Below, one piece after another: positions 54,626 to 62,819 of a DNA stretch of 64,000 nt (the stretch's first letter is position 1; the number at the start of each line of letters is the position of its first letter). Origin of the DNA: Onishia niordana (GTDB taxonomy: Bacteria; Pseudomonadota; Gammaproteobacteria; Pseudomonadales; Halomonadaceae). Position numbers and translations under genes: made by a program. The notes below the pieces were generated by a model. The model was not told the origin of the DNA. It made no database searches and saw only the letters and a program-made list of their open reading frames with translations. The stretch covers positions 237,875 through 301,874 of the forward strand of contig NZ_SDSD01000005.1 in the NCBI RefSeq assembly GCF_004798965.1. Reading direction: 5' to 3'.

Positions 54626-55198
54626 TCAGCCTGCATCAATCGTTGCTAGACCCCAGATCCATTTGTCTAACGGTTCCTCGCCTTTTAGAACGGCCTCTGC
54701 ATCTTCGGGTACTACTACCAGCAGTGGACCAAGCTGGCTTCGAGGGACGGGAGCGCCGTCGAAGCGAGTGACGAGAAGGTAGGCCTTTTCCTGGAGTTGT
54801 GCCTGCTTGAGGAATACGGAGTAGTTATCGACGGCAATCAGTCTCAACCTCGAGGCGTCATCCAGTTCATAGGCGTTGAGGAAATCCCTGAGTAATACGC
54901 CACTGTAGACGCCTTCTGGCCCTTCGGGGTGTTGCAGGGAGACATCATGCAACGGCAGCTGCTCGATGTCGGCCAGAGAGACGCGCTGTTGCTGGTCGGC
55001 TGCCTTGATGGTGAGGATAGGCGTTGTGTCTTCGGAAGGGATGATCTCGCTAGAAGAGAGCTCTGCTGCCTGAAGACAAGAGCTAAAGATCACGCCGGCT
55101 AGCAGACAGGCCTGCAAGATGCCTTTACGGATGGGAGGTGGATTGACTGTTCGATTTCCCATGGCGGGAAATGCCTCATTTAAGAATGCACTAAGCAT
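54626..55198 (-). CDS. periplasmic sulfite-oxidase-fold (molybdopterin-binding-like) protein
   Basis: 190 residues: signal peptide (ILQACLLAGVIFSSCLQA|AE) then a single domain matching the oxidoreductase molybdopterin-binding fold (VSLADIEQLPLHDVSLQHPE, YSGVLLRDFLNAYEL, NYSVFLKQAQLQ, LLVTRFDGAPVPRSQLGPLL, DKWIWGLATIDA). It lacks the cysteine that ligates molybdenum in sulfite oxidases, and is much shorter, so it probably binds a ligand or partner without redox chemistry. ATG 55198 has GGAAGG 8-9 bases upstream; Met at 55162 is an alternative. Probably the sensor subunit of the cyclase encoded directly downstream; that link is inference from gene order. Confidence 0.75.
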   Translation of the reverse strand: MLSAFLNEAFPAMGNRTVNPPPIRKGILQACLLAGVIFSSCLQAAELSSSEIIPSEDTTPILTIKAADQQQRVSLADIEQLPLHDVSLQHPEGPEGVYSGVLLRDFLNAYELDDASRLRLIAVDNYSVFLKQAQLQEKAYLLVTRFDGAPVPRSQLGPLLVVVPEDAEAVLKGEEPLDKWIWGLATIDAG

Positions 55199-55520
55199 TG
55201 TCTTGACCTTCCCTGTGGTATTGCTGCCTTGCGGCATGAGCCGTTGTCACCAATGGCTTGTTTTTTGAGCGATATCCGAACCGGAGGGGCTGTGCGCTCA
55301 CTGCTCTAGTTACTGATTGTTACTTTAGACGAGATGTATACAGTTGTGAACAGCGAGAGGGTGGTGGAGCGACCTCTTGCGATTGGGGGAGTTGCTGATG
55401 ACGTGATGAGTGTCATTCAGCAACCATTTCGACACCCATTATTTCAGTATGTGCTGTCTGATATTTATCTTTATGAGGAGGCGCTTCATATGAGTGCGAC
55501 TCATGTCAGCACGAATCATG
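55199..55520. other. gap between the sulfite-oxidase-fold gene and the 93-residue gene
   Basis: About 320 bases without a supported gene. A plus-strand frame of 70 codons exists at 55334 but has no ribosome site or recognisable motif. A 15-base direct repeat (ATCATGTCAG/CTCATGTCAG) straddles 55499-55527. Promoter elements for the cyclase pair should be here. Confidence 0.4.
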
Positions 55521-55802
55521 TCAGTACATTGCCTGATCTTCACTGACGACTTCCTTAAGCAGCTCCAGGTACAGCTTGTCGGCATCTGAGTGCTCACTGG
55601 GGTCTTCCGGAATATGCACGCTAGTTGTGTCGGAAATGTCATTGGCGATGCGGGCCATGATCTTGGCATCCGAGCCTTCGGCCAGATGTTTTCGAGCGAC
55701 CACCAGAGATTGCTCGAGAATCTTGGGGTCCTGCAGCAGTTTCTTGATAAAACCGCGTAGCTCATTGATTACACGAGTCTTTTGTATTTCTGATGCGGAC
55801 AT
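55521..55802 (-). CDS. conserved-looking small hypothetical protein (93 aa)
   Basis: Not recognised. 93 residues, all-helical by pattern, acidic towards the C-terminus (HIPEDPSEHSDADKLYLELL), no cysteine, no signal peptide or membrane span, so cytoplasmic. AAGGAG 6 bases before the ATG at 55802 makes translation convincing; the longer frame upstream (8 codons) lacks one. It lies between a c-di-GMP cyclase pair and a type I adhesin secretion locus, on the cyclase strand but separated by 320 bases. A perfect 16-bp palindrome lies 50 bases upstream. Confidence 0.65.
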   Translation of the reverse strand: MSASEIQKTRVINELRGFIKKLLQDPKILEQSLVVARKHLAEGSDAKIMARIANDISDTTSVHIPEDPSEHSDADKLYLELLKEVVSEDQAMY

Positions 55803-56173
55803 TGACGGCTCCTTAGTCGTTGTCAAAAACGTGACGAAAAAATAGACCGGGCGTGGCAGCTGCCACGGGTTGGCGAGACCATAGCATATCGCCTTTGTGA
55901 CGGTGAGCCGACGGTGCCACTGAGTGTTGGCATTATTGTGTTTGTAGGCAATAGCTTACGCCTGATGTTGTTACACTCCGATACAATGGGTGGGCTGAAT
56001 AGTGTTAAATCTCATGCTCATTAATGAAGGCGCGCTCCGTATTTTTTGGCAGTCGCCCATCAGAAATTATGGCAGGCTCTCTATTAGAGTCTAATGTAAG
56101 CTGGCAGTGTCACTTGTAGCCGGTGGCGAGCCCTTGCCTCAGAGCACCTAGGCCGATAAACGGACAATATCTC
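55803..56173. promoter_or_regulatory. divergent control region with 16-bp palindrome
   Basis: 371 bases between the 93-residue gene (minus) and the TolC-like gene (plus), no ORF. CGTGGCAGCTGCCACG at 55852-55867 is a perfect palindrome of operator length. The right half is AT-rich (TACAAT at 55981-55986, TTAATGAAGG). This is the likely start of the secretion operon. Confidence 0.45.
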
Positions 56174-58123
56174 ATGACAACTCCCTCCGCCTCAGTTTCC
56201 TTTATCCCTCGCACGAGCCGTCATCGCTCCGCCTCGCGCTGGCTTGCTGGCTCGTTGCTGGCGGCGACGATGATGCCGGCAGCGCCCATCATGGCTCAGG
56301 AAGCGCCTGCGGGCAGCATGACACTTACTGAGGCTGTGCGTCAGGCCGTAAATAGCAATCCCGAGGTGCAGGCCGCCTGGCATGCTTTACAAGCATCACG
56401 AGATGAAGTCGACGTGGCACGTGGGGGCTATTTGCCTAGTGTGGATGCGACCGCGGGCGTTGGGCGTGAAGCGGTGTCTGATGACGGTGCTGGCAGCTAC
56501 AGTACCGATTTCGTCGAGCTTACCCTGACACAGATGCTGTACGACGGTTTCTCGACTCAAAATGAAGTGGCGCGTCTCGACCAGGCCAAGCAGGTACGCT
56601 TCTTTGAGCTGCTCGATGCCAGTGAAGAAGTTGCCTCCGACGTTTTTCGCGCCTACGAAGATGTACGCCGTTACCGTGAGCTCGTGTCGCTTGCAAAGGA
56701 CAACTATGCCAAGCATCTGCGTGTGTATCGCCAAATCGAGGAGCGCGTGGCCTCCGGCACAGGCCGAAGGGTCGATCTGGAGCAGATCAGTGGTCGTCTA
56801 TCACTGGCGGAGTCCAACCTGATGACCGAGGCGGCTAACCTTCACGACGTTAGTGCCCGCTTTCAGCGTCTGGTGGGGGTAATTCCGGCTTCGACCCTGG
56901 CACCGCCTCCGGCGCTGGACCAGGCCTTGCCAGACTCATTGCAGAATGCCTTGAACATGGCGTATCAGGGCAATCCCGGTTTTCATGCTGCGATTAAGAA
57001 TATTGAGGCGACGCGTAATGAATTGGCCGGAACGCGTTCGGCTTTTCAGCCTCGGCTCGAGTTCCGTGCGAGCACTGGGAGCGATAACGAACGCTCTGGC
57101 GTGACTCGTCGCGATAACAGTTCGGCGGAGCTTGTCGCCAGCATGAACCTGTACCGAGGCGGTAGTGATCAGGCGCGGTTCCGTCAGGTCAGCGACGAGG
57201 TGGAGCGCAGCATCAGCCTGCGCGAACAGGAGTGTATGGGGGTCCGCCAGACCACGTCGATCGCCTATCAGTCTGCCCTGCGGCTTGAAGAACAGCAGCG
57301 CTACCTGAACCAGCACCGGCAACATATCGACCGCGTGCGTGGTGCCTATCAGCAGCAGTTCGATATTGGTCAGCGAACCCTGCTAGACGTGCTGGATAGC
57401 GAAAACGAGTACTTTGATGCAAGTCGTGCCTACGCCAATGCGCTCTATGATCAGCGCATTGCCGAAGCAGACACCCTTGCCGCTATGGGTGAGCTGCTGA
57501 CCGAGCTTGAGGTGCGCCGCGAGGGGCTGCCGTCACTTGGAGAGCTTGGGGGCGAGGATGTCACGATTGACCCTGATGCGATTTGCCCGTCGCAAGGGCC
57601 GGCCAGTCTTACGCTACGAGACCTGACGGCTGAGCTCGATGTTCCCAGCGTCGCTTCGCCGGATGTGGTTTTCTCGGCGGATGCGCTATTCGCGCCTGGT
57701 AGCGCTGAATTGTCTGCCCGAGCCAGGGAGGAGCTCGCAGGTCTGGCGGCAGAGCTCATGGCTCGAAACGACCTGGCTCGTGTCGTCATTGCCGGCCATG
57801 CCGACAGTACCGGCAGCGATGCCATCAATGAACCGCTGTCGCAGGCGAGAGCCGAGCAAGTGGTCGGGTATCTGGCGAGTCGCGGTGTCGACAGGGCATT
57901 GCTGGTCGCTCGTGGCTTTGGTTCTCGTAAGCCGGTGGCGACCAATGACACGGCCGATGGACGGCGGGCAAACCGTCGCGTCGAAATTAATTTCGAAACG
58001 CTGGACTTCGGCTTCGATCGCTCGACGATGCGCCCGGGGTCGCTTTCTGCATCCTACGGTGATGCCGATGGCGGTGCTGTTACCCTGGCGGAGCGAACGC
58101 ACGCACCTTCTATTTCCAAATAG
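56174..58123 (+). CDS. TolC-family outer-membrane channel fused to an OmpA C-terminal domain
   Basis: 649 residues. Signal peptide ending PIMAQE; two OEP/TolC repeats at about 48-240 and 255-445 (SMTLTEAVRQAVNSNPEVQA, LTQMLYDGF, YRGGSDQARF, FDIGQRTLLDVLDSENEYF); then an OmpA-type peptidoglycan-binding domain at about 498-606 (VVFSADALFAPGSAEL, IAGHADSTGSDAIN, LSQARAEQVVGYL, TADGRRANRRVEI). TolC partners of adhesin exporters (LapE, AggA) normally end after the barrel/helix part; a covalent OmpA domain would fasten the exporter to the cell wall. The start at 56174 gives a good signal peptide although the ribosome site is weak. First gene of the secretion operon. Confidence 0.9.
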   Translation: MTTPSASVSFIPRTSRHRSASRWLAGSLLAATMMPAAPIMAQEAPAGSMTLTEAVRQAVNSNPEVQAAWHALQASRDEVDVARGGYLPSVDATAGVGREAVSDDGAGSYSTDFVELTLTQMLYDGFSTQNEVARLDQAKQVRFFELLDASEEVASDVFRAYEDVRRYRELVSLAKDNYAKHLRVYRQIEERVASGTGRRVDLEQISGRLSLAESNLMTEAANLHDVSARFQRLVGVIPASTLAPPPALDQALPDSLQNALNMAYQGNPGFHAAIKNIEATRNELAGTRSAFQPRLEFRASTGSDNERSGVTRRDNSSAELVASMNLYRGGSDQARFRQVSDEVERSISLREQECMGVRQTTSIAYQSALRLEEQQRYLNQHRQHIDRVRGAYQQQFDIGQRTLLDVLDSENEYFDASRAYANALYDQRIAEADTLAAMGELLTELEVRREGLPSLGELGGEDVTIDPDAICPSQGPASLTLRDLTAELDVPSVASPDVVFSADALFAPGSAELSARAREELAGLAAELMARNDLARVVIAGHADSTGSDAINEPLSQARAEQVVGYLASRGVDRALLVARGFGSRKPVATNDTADGRRANRRVEINFETLDFGFDRSTMRPGSLSASYGDADGGAVTLAERTHAPSISK

Positions 58124-58167
58124 CGGCATTGAGCGCTGAAGAGCGAGCATCCTCTCTGAAGGAGGAA

Positions 58168-58320
58168 TTGACAGTGCACCTGGCAAGCGAGCTGTGGGTG
58201 GTCGGTGATGTCGACCTGCAGCGCTCTCGGGTTGGTCCGGTGGTCGTGATAGAGCGATCGTCGCTGCAGGTTCTGCTCTACGCATTGGGTTACATCGGGG
58301 CCTTTGTCGTGCAATCGTAA
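58168..58320 (+). CDS. possible small membrane peptide (50 aa) between tolC-like and ABC transporter genes
   Basis: Weak call. A TTG start with AGGAGG 3-5 bases upstream opens a 50-codon frame ending in a hydrophobic segment (LQVLLYALGYIGAFVVQS) that could be a membrane helix. No homologue recognised. Otherwise the 309-base gap 58124-58432 holds nothing that I can support apart from the ribosome site of the ABC transporter gene. A GTG six bases later is an alternative start. Confidence 0.3.
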   Translation: MTVHLASELWVVGDVDLQRSRVGPVVVIERSSLQVLLYALGYIGAFVVQS

Positions 58321-58432
58321 CGGCCTCTCGGGATGTACGAGGCCGATAGGCGCCCCCTCGAGTCAGCACGTCATGTCTATTCGGCAAGTGTCTGGCTCGA
58401 GCTTACTTTTTGTTTGAATCGTCGAGGTTCCA

Positions 58433-60637
58433 TTGACCAGTGAAGCGAAAAAGGCCAAGGACGCCTCCCACGACCTGCCTTTGCAAGACACGCAAGCCCA
58501 AGACATACCACCTCCCCAGGATGACCTGCTGACATGCTTGCAGGTGGTGGCCCAGGCGCATGATCGGGAAACCCACCGAGATACACTGACGGCTGGCCTA
58601 CCGCTGGAAGAAGGGCGCCTCACGCCTTCCGTGTTCGCGCGCGCTGCCAAGCGTGCTGGTCTATCGGCGCGTCATACGCGATGCCGGCTGGTTCAACTGA
58701 ACCCGTCGCTGTTTCCGGTGGTGTTGCTGCTTGAGCCAATGCGGGCCTGCGTGCTTGTGTCTCTAGATGTCACCGAACGCCATGCCAAGGTGATCTTTCC
58801 TGAGCTTGGTGAGGCGGCGGTCGATGTGTCGCTGGATGAGCTTCAAGCTCGCTACAGTGGCCGTGCGCTCTATGCTCGCCCAGCCTTCCGGTTTGATGAG
58901 CAGAGCCCGGAGCGCGGTGCTGCCCGGCATGGCCATTGGTTCTGGGACGTGATTCGCGAGAATCGTCGCGTCTATCGTGATGTCCTGATCGGCTCGGCGA
59001 TCATCAACCTCTTCGCCGTCGCCATGCCGTTGTTTGTGATGAACGTCTATGACCGCGTAGTCCCGAACCATGCGTCCGAGACACTCTGGGTGCTGGCGAT
59101 CGGCATCTTCGTGGTGCTGTGTTTTGATCTGGCCCTGCGTCTGATGCGCAATGCCTTCGTGGATCTCGCCGCTAGCCGTGCCGACGTCAAGCTCTCGTCG
59201 TCGATCATGTCGAGGGTGCTGGGCATGCGGATGGAGGCAAAACCTGCCTCTACGGGGTCGTTCGCCTCAACATTGCAGTCCTTCGAGTCGGTTCGCGCCT
59301 TCATCGGTTCGGCCACGGTGGTGGGGTTGGTGGACCTGCCTTTTGTGCTGCTGTTCGTCACTATCATTGCGTTAATTGGTCTGCCCTTGGTCATCCCGAT
59401 CCTGGTCGGCATCGTGTTCGTGCTGCTTTATGGTTTGGCCGCCCAGCGTCGCTTGCATGAGCTATCGGCCACTACCTGGCGTGCGAGTGCGCAACGCAAT
59501 GCCACCCTGGTGGAGTCGCTTAGCAACCTGGAAACCGTGAAAGCACTGCGTGCTGAAGGGCGTATTCAAGCTATCTGGGAAAGGTCCACGGCCTTCTTGT
59601 CACGCACCTCGGCTCAGCTTCGCCTCACCGCTTCTTCGGTGACTAATGTGGCAATGTGGACGCAGCATACGGTGGCGGTGGCGGTGATCGTGGTCGGTGT
59701 TTACATGATCATCGCGGGGGATCTGACCCAGGGTGGCCTGATCGCGGCCTACCTGCTGTCGTCCCGAGCCATGGCGCCGATCAGCCAGTCTGCGGGCCTG
59801 CTCGCGCAGTATCACCAGGCATCCACGTCTCTTGCGTCATTGGATGAGGTCATGGCCCAGCCAACCGAGCATCCTGATCAGCAGCAATGGGTGTCGCGCC
59901 CTGTGATACGTGGCGATATCGAATTCTCGCGGGTGTCGTTGTCTTACCCGAATGAGCAGCGTGAGGCGCTCCGTGAGGTGTCGGTCAAGCTGGCGGCGGG
60001 TGAAAAGCTTGCCCTGCTGGGCCGGGTCGGGTCGGGCAAGTCGACCCTGAACAAGCTGCTGCTGGGCCTCTATCAGCCTAGTGCTGGCGCGGTGACCATT
60101 GATGGCATAGATATCCGTCAGTTTGATCCTCTGGAGTTGCGTCGTCACATTGGTTATGTGCCTCAGGATGTCAGCCTGTTCTTTGGCTCTCTGCGCGACA
60201 ACGTGATCGCCGGAGGGGGTAGTGACGGGGTGAGCGACGAGATTCTGCATTGGGCCATCGACGTCGCGGGACTCAAGGACTTCGTCAACAGTCATCCGGA
60301 AGGGTTGGATATGCCGGTTGGCGAGCGGGGCGAGCGGCTATCTGGCGGGCAGCGTCAGAGCGTGGCGATTGCTCGTGCGCTAGTACACGATCCGCAGATT
60401 CTACTGCTCGATGAGCCGAGCAGTGCCATGGATCATGCAAGCGAAGAGGCCTTCAAGACTCGTTTGTCGACTCTTGCCAAGGCCAAGACGGTCATCGTGG
60501 TGACTCACCGGACCTCGTTGCTGTCCCTGGTGGACCGGGTAGCCGTGCTCGATGGGGGCAAGGTGGTGGCCGATGGGCCGCGAGATCAGGTTGTTGAGGC
60601 GCTGCGCAAAGGCAAGATCGGGAGGGCAGCACGATGA
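58433..60637 (+). CDS. type I secretion ABC transporter, LapB-like (permease/ATPase)
   Basis: 734 residues. N-terminal C39-peptidase-like domain (about 30-150) that is degenerate: the Cys-Gly of true C39 peptidases is replaced (QDDLLTCLQVV), so it recognises but does not cleave substrate, as in LapB and HlyB. Six membrane helices at about 185-445; ABC domain with Walker A GRVGSGKST, Q-loop PQDVSLFF, signature LSGGQRQS, Walker B ILLLDEPSSAMD and the H-loop TVIVVTHRT. It exports the adhesin encoded downstream with the TolC-like and HlyD-like proteins. It starts at TTG with GAGG 6 bases upstream; the stop overlaps the next gene (ATGA). Confidence 0.93.
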   Translation: MTSEAKKAKDASHDLPLQDTQAQDIPPPQDDLLTCLQVVAQAHDRETHRDTLTAGLPLEEGRLTPSVFARAAKRAGLSARHTRCRLVQLNPSLFPVVLLLEPMRACVLVSLDVTERHAKVIFPELGEAAVDVSLDELQARYSGRALYARPAFRFDEQSPERGAARHGHWFWDVIRENRRVYRDVLIGSAIINLFAVAMPLFVMNVYDRVVPNHASETLWVLAIGIFVVLCFDLALRLMRNAFVDLAASRADVKLSSSIMSRVLGMRMEAKPASTGSFASTLQSFESVRAFIGSATVVGLVDLPFVLLFVTIIALIGLPLVIPILVGIVFVLLYGLAAQRRLHELSATTWRASAQRNATLVESLSNLETVKALRAEGRIQAIWERSTAFLSRTSAQLRLTASSVTNVAMWTQHTVAVAVIVVGVYMIIAGDLTQGGLIAAYLLSSRAMAPISQSAGLLAQYHQASTSLASLDEVMAQPTEHPDQQQWVSRPVIRGDIEFSRVSLSYPNEQREALREVSVKLAAGEKLALLGRVGSGKSTLNKLLLGLYQPSAGAVTIDGIDIRQFDPLELRRHIGYVPQDVSLFFGSLRDNVIAGGGSDGVSDEILHWAIDVAGLKDFVNSHPEGLDMPVGERGERLSGGQRQSVAIARALVHDPQILLLDEPSSAMDHASEEAFKTRLSTLAKAKTVIVVTHRTSLLSLVDRVAVLDGGKVVADGPRDQVVEALRKGKIGRAAR

Positions 60638-62067
60638 GCCGAAAGGACGAATCCGCCCGCCATGCCGAGCAGAAGGGCTTCGAAGCCGTGGGGCATGTGT
60701 CGGCCAGGGGAGGCAAGGTGTTGCGCCCGCTGGTCGACCGGCTCTTCGCCAGGCGCGTGTCTTCCGCCCATCTTGATCGCGACTGGGCCACGGATGCCGA
60801 TTGGGCGCGAATTCAACAAGAGCCTCTGCGGGCTCGGGCGCTGCTTTACGGCATGGTACTGGCCATCGCGAGTCTACTGGTATGGGCCTATTTTGCAGAG
60901 CTTGACGAGGTGAGTCGTGGCACTGGGCGTGTGATTCCTTCCTCGCAGCTTCAGCGCGTGCAGTCGTTCGACGGCGGTGTGGTCAATGCGATTCTGGTTG
61001 AGGAAGGCGAGAAGGTCGAGGCTGGCCAGCTACTGATGCGTATCGACCCGACCCGCTTCATTTCAACTTTTCGTGAGAACCGAGCTCGAGCGCAAGCCCT
61101 GCAGGCACGTGCTGCGCGTCTGCGTGCCCTGGCAACGGGGACTGATTTTGATCCCCCTGAGGCGCTGCGCGACGAGGCGCCAGAGCTTGTTTCCCAGGAG
61201 TCGGCGCTTTACGAGAGCGGTTTGTCTGCGCTTGCTGAGCAGCAGGGCGTGCTGCAGGAACGTCTCAGTCAACGTCAGGCCGAACTCTCCGAAGCCCAGT
61301 CGCGGCTGGCCACGGCGAGTCGCGAACTCAACCTGGCTACCCGGGAGCTGTCACTGACACGACCTTTGCTTGACTCTGGTGCCGTGTCAGAGGTGGAAGT
61401 ACTGCGTCTTGAACGAGAAGTTTCTCGCGTCAGAGGGGACCGAAATCAGGCTCAATCACAGGTAGCGCGGCTCGAATCCGCCTCAGAAGAAGCGCGGGCT
61501 CAGCTTCGGGAGGCGCAGGCGGAAAAGCGCAGCGAATGGCGCAATCAGCTTTCCGAAACGCTGTCCGAACTTTCTACGCTCGATGAGTCGAGCACCGGGC
61601 TCAAGGATCGTGTGCGACTGGCCGAACTGCGCTCCCCCGTAGATGGCATTGTGCAGCGCTTGACCATCAACACGATTGGCGGCGTCGCCCAGCCTGGCCA
61701 GGATGTGGTCGAGATAGTGCCAACCAACGATCAGTTGCTGGTCGAGGCACGTATCGCACCGCAGGATATCGCCTTCCTGCGACCTGGCCAGCCGGCCACT
61801 ATCAAGCTTACCGCCTACGATTTCGCGGTCTATGGTGGGGTGCCTGCCGAACTCGAGCATATCAGCGCCGATACCATTACCGATGAAGAAGGCAATACCT
61901 TTTATCTAGTCCGGGTCAAGACGCAGGCCGATGCGCTTAACGCGGATATTGACATCATTCCCGGCATGACTGCTGAGGTGGATATTCTCACCGGCAAGCG
62001 CACGGTCATGGAGTACCTGCTCAAACCCCTGCTGCGCGCCCAGCAGAATGCCCTGACGGAGCGTTAA
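60634..62067 (+). CDS. type I secretion membrane-fusion protein, LapC/HlyD-like
   Basis: 477 residues. Cytoplasmic N-terminus of about 70 residues, one membrane span (ALLYGMVLAIASLLVWAYF), a lipoyl half (FDGGVVNAILVEEGEKVEAG), a long coiled-coil hairpin (about 145-310, rich in Gln/Glu/Arg/Leu), the second lipoyl half (LRSPVDGIVQRL) and a beta-barrel domain. It bridges the ABC transporter and the TolC-like channel. Translationally coupled to the transporter by a 4-base overlap. Confidence 0.94.
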   Translation: MSRKDESARHAEQKGFEAVGHVSARGGKVLRPLVDRLFARRVSSAHLDRDWATDADWARIQQEPLRARALLYGMVLAIASLLVWAYFAELDEVSRGTGRVIPSSQLQRVQSFDGGVVNAILVEEGEKVEAGQLLMRIDPTRFISTFRENRARAQALQARAARLRALATGTDFDPPEALRDEAPELVSQESALYESGLSALAEQQGVLQERLSQRQAELSEAQSRLATASRELNLATRELSLTRPLLDSGAVSEVEVLRLEREVSRVRGDRNQAQSQVARLESASEEARAQLREAQAEKRSEWRNQLSETLSELSTLDESSTGLKDRVRLAELRSPVDGIVQRLTINTIGGVAQPGQDVVEIVPTNDQLLVEARIAPQDIAFLRPGQPATIKLTAYDFAVYGGVPAELEHISADTITDEEGNTFYLVRVKTQADALNADIDIIPGMTAEVDILTGKRTVMEYLLKPLLRAQQNALTER

Positions 62068-62071
62068 ATCA

Positions 62072-62692
62072 ATGATCCAACATTGGTTTCTATTGTCGTC
62101 TGACCAAGTGCCATTGCGATGGCACGAAGCATTTCCGGAAGGACTTTCTGGTGATGAGTCGACACTGAATGATCGTCTGGAAATGCCATGCCACGTCTGG
62201 GTTCCCAGCCAGCTGCCGGATTGGGAGGTTAAAGTCACACGGTTATGCGCATGTGGCGCTGTTGTCTGTGTGCTGTCGCTTCAGCCAGATAGCAGTGAGG
62301 CCATGCGTGCCTTCGCCGCAGGCGCTCGAGGCTATGCCCACGTCTTCTCACCCTCTGAGACGCTCAAACAGGTCGCGGTAGTGACCGAAAATCAGGGCGT
62401 GTGGATGGGTAGCGAGCTCTTGTCTCGGGTCGTTGGTGCTAGCTTTCGGGCTCTCGGTGGGCGTGATGGCGTCCAGGTCGAGCGGTTGGAACGTCTAACT
62501 GAGCGGGAGCGGGCAGTTGCTCTTGCCGTGGCCGAAGGCCACAGCAACAAGGAAGTGGCCAGGCAGCTCGAGATCACCCCCCGCACGGTGAAGGCACATT
62601 TAGGTGCCATCTTTCGCAAGCTCGAGGTGCGTGACCGCATGCAGTTGGTCCTGATGCTATCTCGCCAGGCGTCCGCCAGTCCTCAGCACTAG
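62072..62692 (+). CDS. LuxR-type transcription regulator with degenerate receiver
   Basis: 206 residues. The C-terminal 65 are a LuxR/GerE helix-turn-helix (LTERERAVALAVAEGHSNKEVA, read as LTERERAVALAVAEGHSN; then ITPRTVKAHLGAIFRKL). The N-terminal part looks like the second half of a receiver domain (EAMRAFAAGARGYAHVFSPSETL) but the phospho-acceptor Asp and acidic pocket cannot be found, so it is unlikely to be phosphorylated in the normal way. It starts 4 bases after the adaptor gene, with GGAG inside that gene, so it belongs to the secretion operon. Position directly before the adhesin suggests that it controls adhesin transcription, possibly through the dyad at 62700-62722. Confidence 0.85.
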   Translation: MIQHWFLLSSDQVPLRWHEAFPEGLSGDESTLNDRLEMPCHVWVPSQLPDWEVKVTRLCACGAVVCVLSLQPDSSEAMRAFAAGARGYAHVFSPSETLKQVAVVTENQGVWMGSELLSRVVGASFRALGGRDGVQVERLERLTERERAVALAVAEGHSNKEVARQLEITPRTVKAHLGAIFRKLEVRDRMQLVLMLSRQASASPQH

Positions 62693-62699
62693 TTTTTGC

Positions 62700-62722
62700 A
62701 TACTGTACTATCGGTACAGTAT
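62700..62722. promoter_or_regulatory. perfect 9-bp dyad upstream of the adhesin gene
   Basis: ATACTGTAC / GTACAGTAT with a 5-base centre, beginning 8 bases after the regulator stop and 98 bases before the adhesin start. Operator-like; T residues follow poorly, so it is not a clear terminator. CTGT and ACAG are 9 bases apart, so it does not fit LexA (8). Confidence 0.5.
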
Positions 62723-62819
62723 CCCTTACGTACCTCACGTCATAGCCTTACTGGTATAAGCCATTTTTCTGCCTTCGACATCGATGTCGAAGGCGCTGCC
62801 CTAGTCGGGAGTGTTCATC

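Noticed and set aside
55334..55546. 70-codon plus-strand frame
   Set aside because: No ribosome site, no motif, overlaps the end of the 93-residue gene on the other strand.
62700..62722. LexA box reading of the dyad before the adhesin
   Set aside because: CTGT and ACAG are separated by 9 bases, whereas LexA needs 8.
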